From Microbacterium sp. VKM Ac-2923 (GTDB lineage: Bacteria > Actinomycetota > Actinomycetes > Actinomycetales > Microbacteriaceae), in the NCBI RefSeq assembly GCF_022815605.1, contig NZ_JALGRP010000009.1, positions 62,001 through 126,000 on the forward strand: 64,000 bases of DNA, given 5' to 3'. Shown in pieces: positions 61,303 through 64,000 of this stretch (position 1 is its first letter; each line of letters begins with the position of its first letter). The notes under the pieces were generated by a model. It had not been told where the DNA came from and ran no database searches. It was given only the letters and a program-made list of their open reading frames with translations. Both the position numbers and the translations under genes were made by a program.

Positions 61303-62175
61303 CTACAGGTTCTCCGCCGGCACCGCGAAGGTGTCGCACGCGTTCACGCCGCTGTCGTATCCGACGTCGAACCAGCGCGTGCGCTGTTCGCTGGAGCCGT
61401 GCGTGAAGCTCTCGGGGTTGACGACGCCACCCGACTCGGCCTGGATGTGGTCGTCGCCGACGGCGGACGCCGCCGAAAGGGCATCGGTGATTTCCCGTTG
61501 CGTCGGCGGCTGCAGGTAGGGCGTGCCGTTCTCGTCGACCTGGTCGCCCGCGGCGGCGACCCACGCCCCCGCGTAGCAGTCGGCCTGCAGCTCTGTGCGT
61601 ACCCCGTTGCTGTCGGGGCCGCTGCCGTTGTTCGGGTACTGCTCGAAGACGCCGGTGAGGTTCTGCACGTGGTGGCCGTACTCGTGTGCGAGCACGTAAA
61701 GCTGCGCGAGGGGGCCGGCGGTCGTGTCGTACTGCGCACGCAGGATCGAGAAGAACGTCGGGTCGACGAAGACCGTCTCGTCGGGCGGGCAGTAGAACGG
61801 ACCCGTCGAGTTCGAGGCCGTGCCGCACGAGCTCCCCGTCGCCTGGTCGACGATGACGAGCTGCGGCTCGCGGTAGCCCTCGAGACGCTCGGCCCAGAAC
61901 TGGTCGATGTTGAGCGAGGCCGCGGCCAGGCGGCAGGCGTCGTCGCTGTTGGCATCCCGACCGGTCTCGCAGGCGGCGATCTCTTCTCCGCCGCTTCCGG
62001 GGCCGGCGGCCTGCTGACCGCCCAGCGAGCCGGTCAGGTCGGTGCCGGTGAACAACGAGAACAGCAGCACCGCGATCGCGCCGATACCGACCGTTCCGCC
62101 ACCGATCGCCGCCACGGTCCCGCCCCTGCGTCGGGCGGAGTTGCCGCCGACGCGCGCATTGTCGTTGAACGTCAC
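61303..62175 (-). CDS. Neutral zinc metallopeptidase (YpfJ family)
   Basis: A 290-residue protein: a short basic N-terminus, one membrane helix (IGIGAIAVLLFSLF-like, about 30-45), then an outside domain with the zinc motif HEYGHH (residues ~166-171), the downstream ELQADCYAGAW and four cysteines (CETGRD, DDACRL, SSCGTA, YCPP). This is the predicted neutral metallopeptidase family, substrates unknown. The GTG at 62175 (TFNDNARVGG) is used; no strong ribosome site is seen. Confidence 0.88.
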   Translation of the reverse strand: MTFNDNARVGGNSARRRGGTVAAIGGGTVGIGAIAVLLFSLFTGTDLTGSLGGQQAAGPGSGGEEIAACETGRDANSDDACRLAAASLNIDQFWAERLEGYREPQLVIVDQATGSSCGTASNSTGPFYCPPDETVFVDPTFFSILRAQYDTTAGPLAQLYVLAHEYGHHVQNLTGVFEQYPNNGSGPDSNGVRTELQADCYAGAWVAAAGDQVDENGTPYLQPPTQREITDALSAASAVGDDHIQAESGGVVNPESFTHGSSEQRTRWFDVGYDSGVNACDTFAVPAENL

Positions 62176-62361
62176 GGGCGTCACGTTACGCGCGCGTCGA
62201 CCGGGCGGAATGGGGCTGGACTTCGCGCAGAAGCGGTGTCTGCGCAGGCGGAAGCCGCCGGCGCAACCCCCTGATCTCGGAAATCGACGGGGGTACCGTC
62301 GGCCGCGAGGAGCACCGCAGCCCCGGCGTCCGCTTCTCGACGACAACCATCGGAGTCCGTC

Positions 62362-63663
62362 ATGCCTTTGACACGCCGTACCTTCCTCGCCGGATCCGGA
62401 GCGCTCGCTCTGCCGTTCATCCTCGCGAGCTGCGGGTTCGTCCAAACCGCCCCCGCCGAGAAACGCCAGGGCACTCTCACCTTCACCACCTGGGGGACGG
62501 ATGCCGAGCTCGCCGGCTTCCGCGCCGCCATCGCTGCCTTCGAGGCGGCGAACGAGGGCTCCACGGTCGAGTTGAACGCCGTGCCCTACGAACAGATGTT
62601 CACGAACATCGACGCGCAGCTGCAGGCGGGCAACCCGCCCGACATCTTCCGCGTGCCGTACTACACGTTCGGCGCCTACGCCGGTCGCGGTCAGCTGCTC
62701 GACCTCAAGCCCCTGCTGTCGGCCGACCGGCGGGGCCAGTTCACGCCCCAGGCGTGGGCCGCGGTGCAGAACGGCGACGGAACGTTCGGCCTCCCGCACC
62801 ACACGGACACCTCGGCGATCCTCGTCAACCTCGACCTGTTCCGCCAGGCCGGCATCGACGCCTCCGAGATCCCGACCTCGCCCGACCAGGCCTGGACGTG
62901 GGACGAACTCGACGCCCTCGGCGAGCGCCTGCGCGCGGGACTTCCCGCCGACCGCTGGCCGTGGGCCTACAACTGGCAGGGCAACGGGGTCACCCGCTGG
63001 CTCAGTCTGCTGTTCCAGTCCGACGGCGCGTTCCTGGGATCCGACCAGAAGACCCCGGCGATCGACTCCGACGCCGCCCGCGAGGCCGTGGAGTTCTCGA
63101 GTTCGTTCTTCACTAAGAACTACGTCCCCGCCAACAACACGATCACGTCCTCGAGCTACGCGGCGGAGTCGTGGTTCTCGCAGTCGGTGGCGATGGTGTG
63201 GTCGGGTGCGTTCCAGATCCCGGATGCCGAGACCACCGCCGACTTCGAGTGGACCGCCACCTACGCTCCGCGCAACGTCCGCGCGGGCAGCGATTTCGGG
63301 GGCAATGCGCTCGTGGCCACCGCGAATACACAGCAGCCCGAGCTCGCCGCGGCGTTCTTGGAATTTGTCACGAACGCCGACCCCATGCGCGACTTCTGCC
63401 GTGCGGCATCCCTCCTCCCCACCCGCGGCGACCTGCTCAACGACGACCTCGAGTTCGACGTGCGCCCGGATCTCGCCCCGGTGTTCGCCGGTCAGGCCTC
63501 GCTCGTGCAGCCGCAGGACGTCGCCCAGGTCGCCAGCCCGTCGATGTCGGCGATCATCCCGGTGCTCAAGGAGCAGCTCGACCTCGCCTTCACCGGAGCG
63601 CAGGATGCCGCGACGACCGTGACGAACCTGCAGTCGGGCATCGGAGCGGCCACCGGTGGCTGA
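62362..63663 (+). CDS. Sugar-binding lipoprotein of a second ABC importer
   Basis: A 433-residue extracellular solute-binding protein, family 1. The leader has RRTFLAGSGALALPFILASC: a twin-arginine motif plus a lipobox with the lipidated Cys near 24. TFTTWGTDAELAGFRAAIAAFEA, in parts, NPPDIFRVPYY and MVWSGAFQIPDAE are typical. It starts a new rightward operon with the permease that follows; the sugar is unknown. Confidence 0.9.
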   Translation: MPLTRRTFLAGSGALALPFILASCGFVQTAPAEKRQGTLTFTTWGTDAELAGFRAAIAAFEAANEGSTVELNAVPYEQMFTNIDAQLQAGNPPDIFRVPYYTFGAYAGRGQLLDLKPLLSADRRGQFTPQAWAAVQNGDGTFGLPHHTDTSAILVNLDLFRQAGIDASEIPTSPDQAWTWDELDALGERLRAGLPADRWPWAYNWQGNGVTRWLSLLFQSDGAFLGSDQKTPAIDSDAAREAVEFSSSFFTKNYVPANNTITSSSYAAESWFSQSVAMVWSGAFQIPDAETTADFEWTATYAPRNVRAGSDFGGNALVATANTQQPELAAAFLEFVTNADPMRDFCRAASLLPTRGDLLNDDLEFDVRPDLAPVFAGQASLVQPQDVAQVASPSMSAIIPVLKEQLDLAFTGAQDAATTVTNLQSGIGAATGG

Positions 63664-64000
63664 CACGCTGATCGCGCGTGCGGGCGGACGACGGGCCGTG
63701 CGCCCGCGCCGCCCGGGCGCGCGTCGCGAGACGCTCGCGGCCTACGGGTTCATCGCGCCGAACTACCTGCTGCTGCTGGTGTTCGTGCTGGTGCCGCTCG
63801 TGGGTGCGTTCCTCGTCAGCCTGCAGCGCACCGACGGCTTCGGCGCCGGCACGTTCACCGGCCTCGACAACTACGCACGGCTCGCGGGCGACCCGTTGTT
63901 CTGGCGGGCGCTCGGCAACACCGTGCTGTTCACGCTGCTCGTGACTCCGCTGTCGATGCTGCTCGGACTCGTGGCGGCGACGTTGCTCAACTCGGCCCTG
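63656..64000 (+). CDS. Sugar ABC transporter permease, MalF type (partial)
   Basis: The first 115 residues of a permease cut by the window end. After an Arg-rich start (RRAVRPRRPGARRETL) come FIAPNYLLLLVFVLVPLVGAFLVSL and the FTGLDNYARLAGDPLFWRALGNTVLFTLL segment, in parts, usual for MalF-like subunits. The GTG at 63656 overlaps the stop of the binding-protein gene by 8 bp. Confidence 0.88.
   Translation, partial: MADTLIARAGGRRAVRPRRPGARRETLAAYGFIAPNYLLLLVFVLVPLVGAFLVSLQRTDGFGAGTFTGLDNYARLAGDPLFWRALGNTVLFTLLVTPLSMLLGLVAATLLNSAL

Noticed and set aside
61072..62274. Long plus-strand frame opposite the metallopeptidase
   Set aside because: Antisense shadow of a clearly conserved HEYGHH peptidase; composition is Arg/Val-rich with no family pattern.

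Overview
The window is 64 kb of very GC-rich DNA. Genes are tightly packed, with many 1-4 bp start/stop overlaps and frequent GTG starts. The GATGCC/GGCATC word recurs throughout, and the sugar ABC importers lack their own ATPase gene. Together with the protein content (SufSU-type genes, YcnI/CopC, WxL-like proteins, a Kdp system), this points to an actinobacterium of the family Microbacteriaceae, most likely Microbacterium or a close relative. That placement is inference from sequence style; no rRNA gene is present.

Region 1 (1-4.6 kb) holds the end of an AHSA1-like gene, a glutathione-independent formaldehyde dehydrogenase, a DUF1801 protein, a non-coding array of five ~102-bp repeats, and sufU-sufS. 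Region 2 (4.7-28.4 kb) is a large glycan-utilisation locus. It encodes a complete non-phosphorylative L-fucose route: mutarotase, aldo/keto reductase, lactonase, fuconate dehydratase, SDR dehydrogenase and a FAH-type hydrolase giving pyruvate and lactate. It also has NagA, NagB and a ROK kinase for GlcNAc, an intracellular GH35 beta-galactosidase, an intracellular GH29 alpha-L-fucosidase, and an ABC importer. A GntR and a LacI regulator have visible candidate operators. At the end are secreted surface proteins, including a 1031-residue beta-helix/discoidin protein. The gene set suggests uptake and intracellular cleavage of fucosylated Gal-GlcNAc oligosaccharides such as Lewis-type or N-glycan antennae.

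Region 3 (28.4-36.7 kb) is a kdpFABC-kdpDE potassium operon. A family of small hairpin repeats has invaded it, including in-frame insertions inside kdpB. Region 4 (37-44 kb) has a secreted Ig-repeat protein, an ArfB-like ribosome-rescue hydrolase, a PadR-regulated ABC exporter flanked by two copies of a long palindrome, and a KimA-like APC permease. Region 5 (44.3-53 kb) has a serine hydrolase and two redox/hydrolase gene sets, each divergent from a closely similar TetR regulator. The two TetR promoters share a 14-bp motif.

Region 6 (53-57.7 kb) has a VanZ-like protein, a WS/DGAT-like acyltransferase and a copper-related trio (membrane protein, YcnI, CopC). Region 7 (57.8-61 kb) looks like a small island. 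It starts at a dif-like Xer recombination sequence and carries a DUF3800 protein, a frameshifted partner gene, an XRE-HTH/transmembrane protein and a small secreted protein sharing a C-terminal domain type. Region 8 (61.3-64 kb) has a neutral zinc metallopeptidase and the start of a second sugar ABC importer, cut by the window end.
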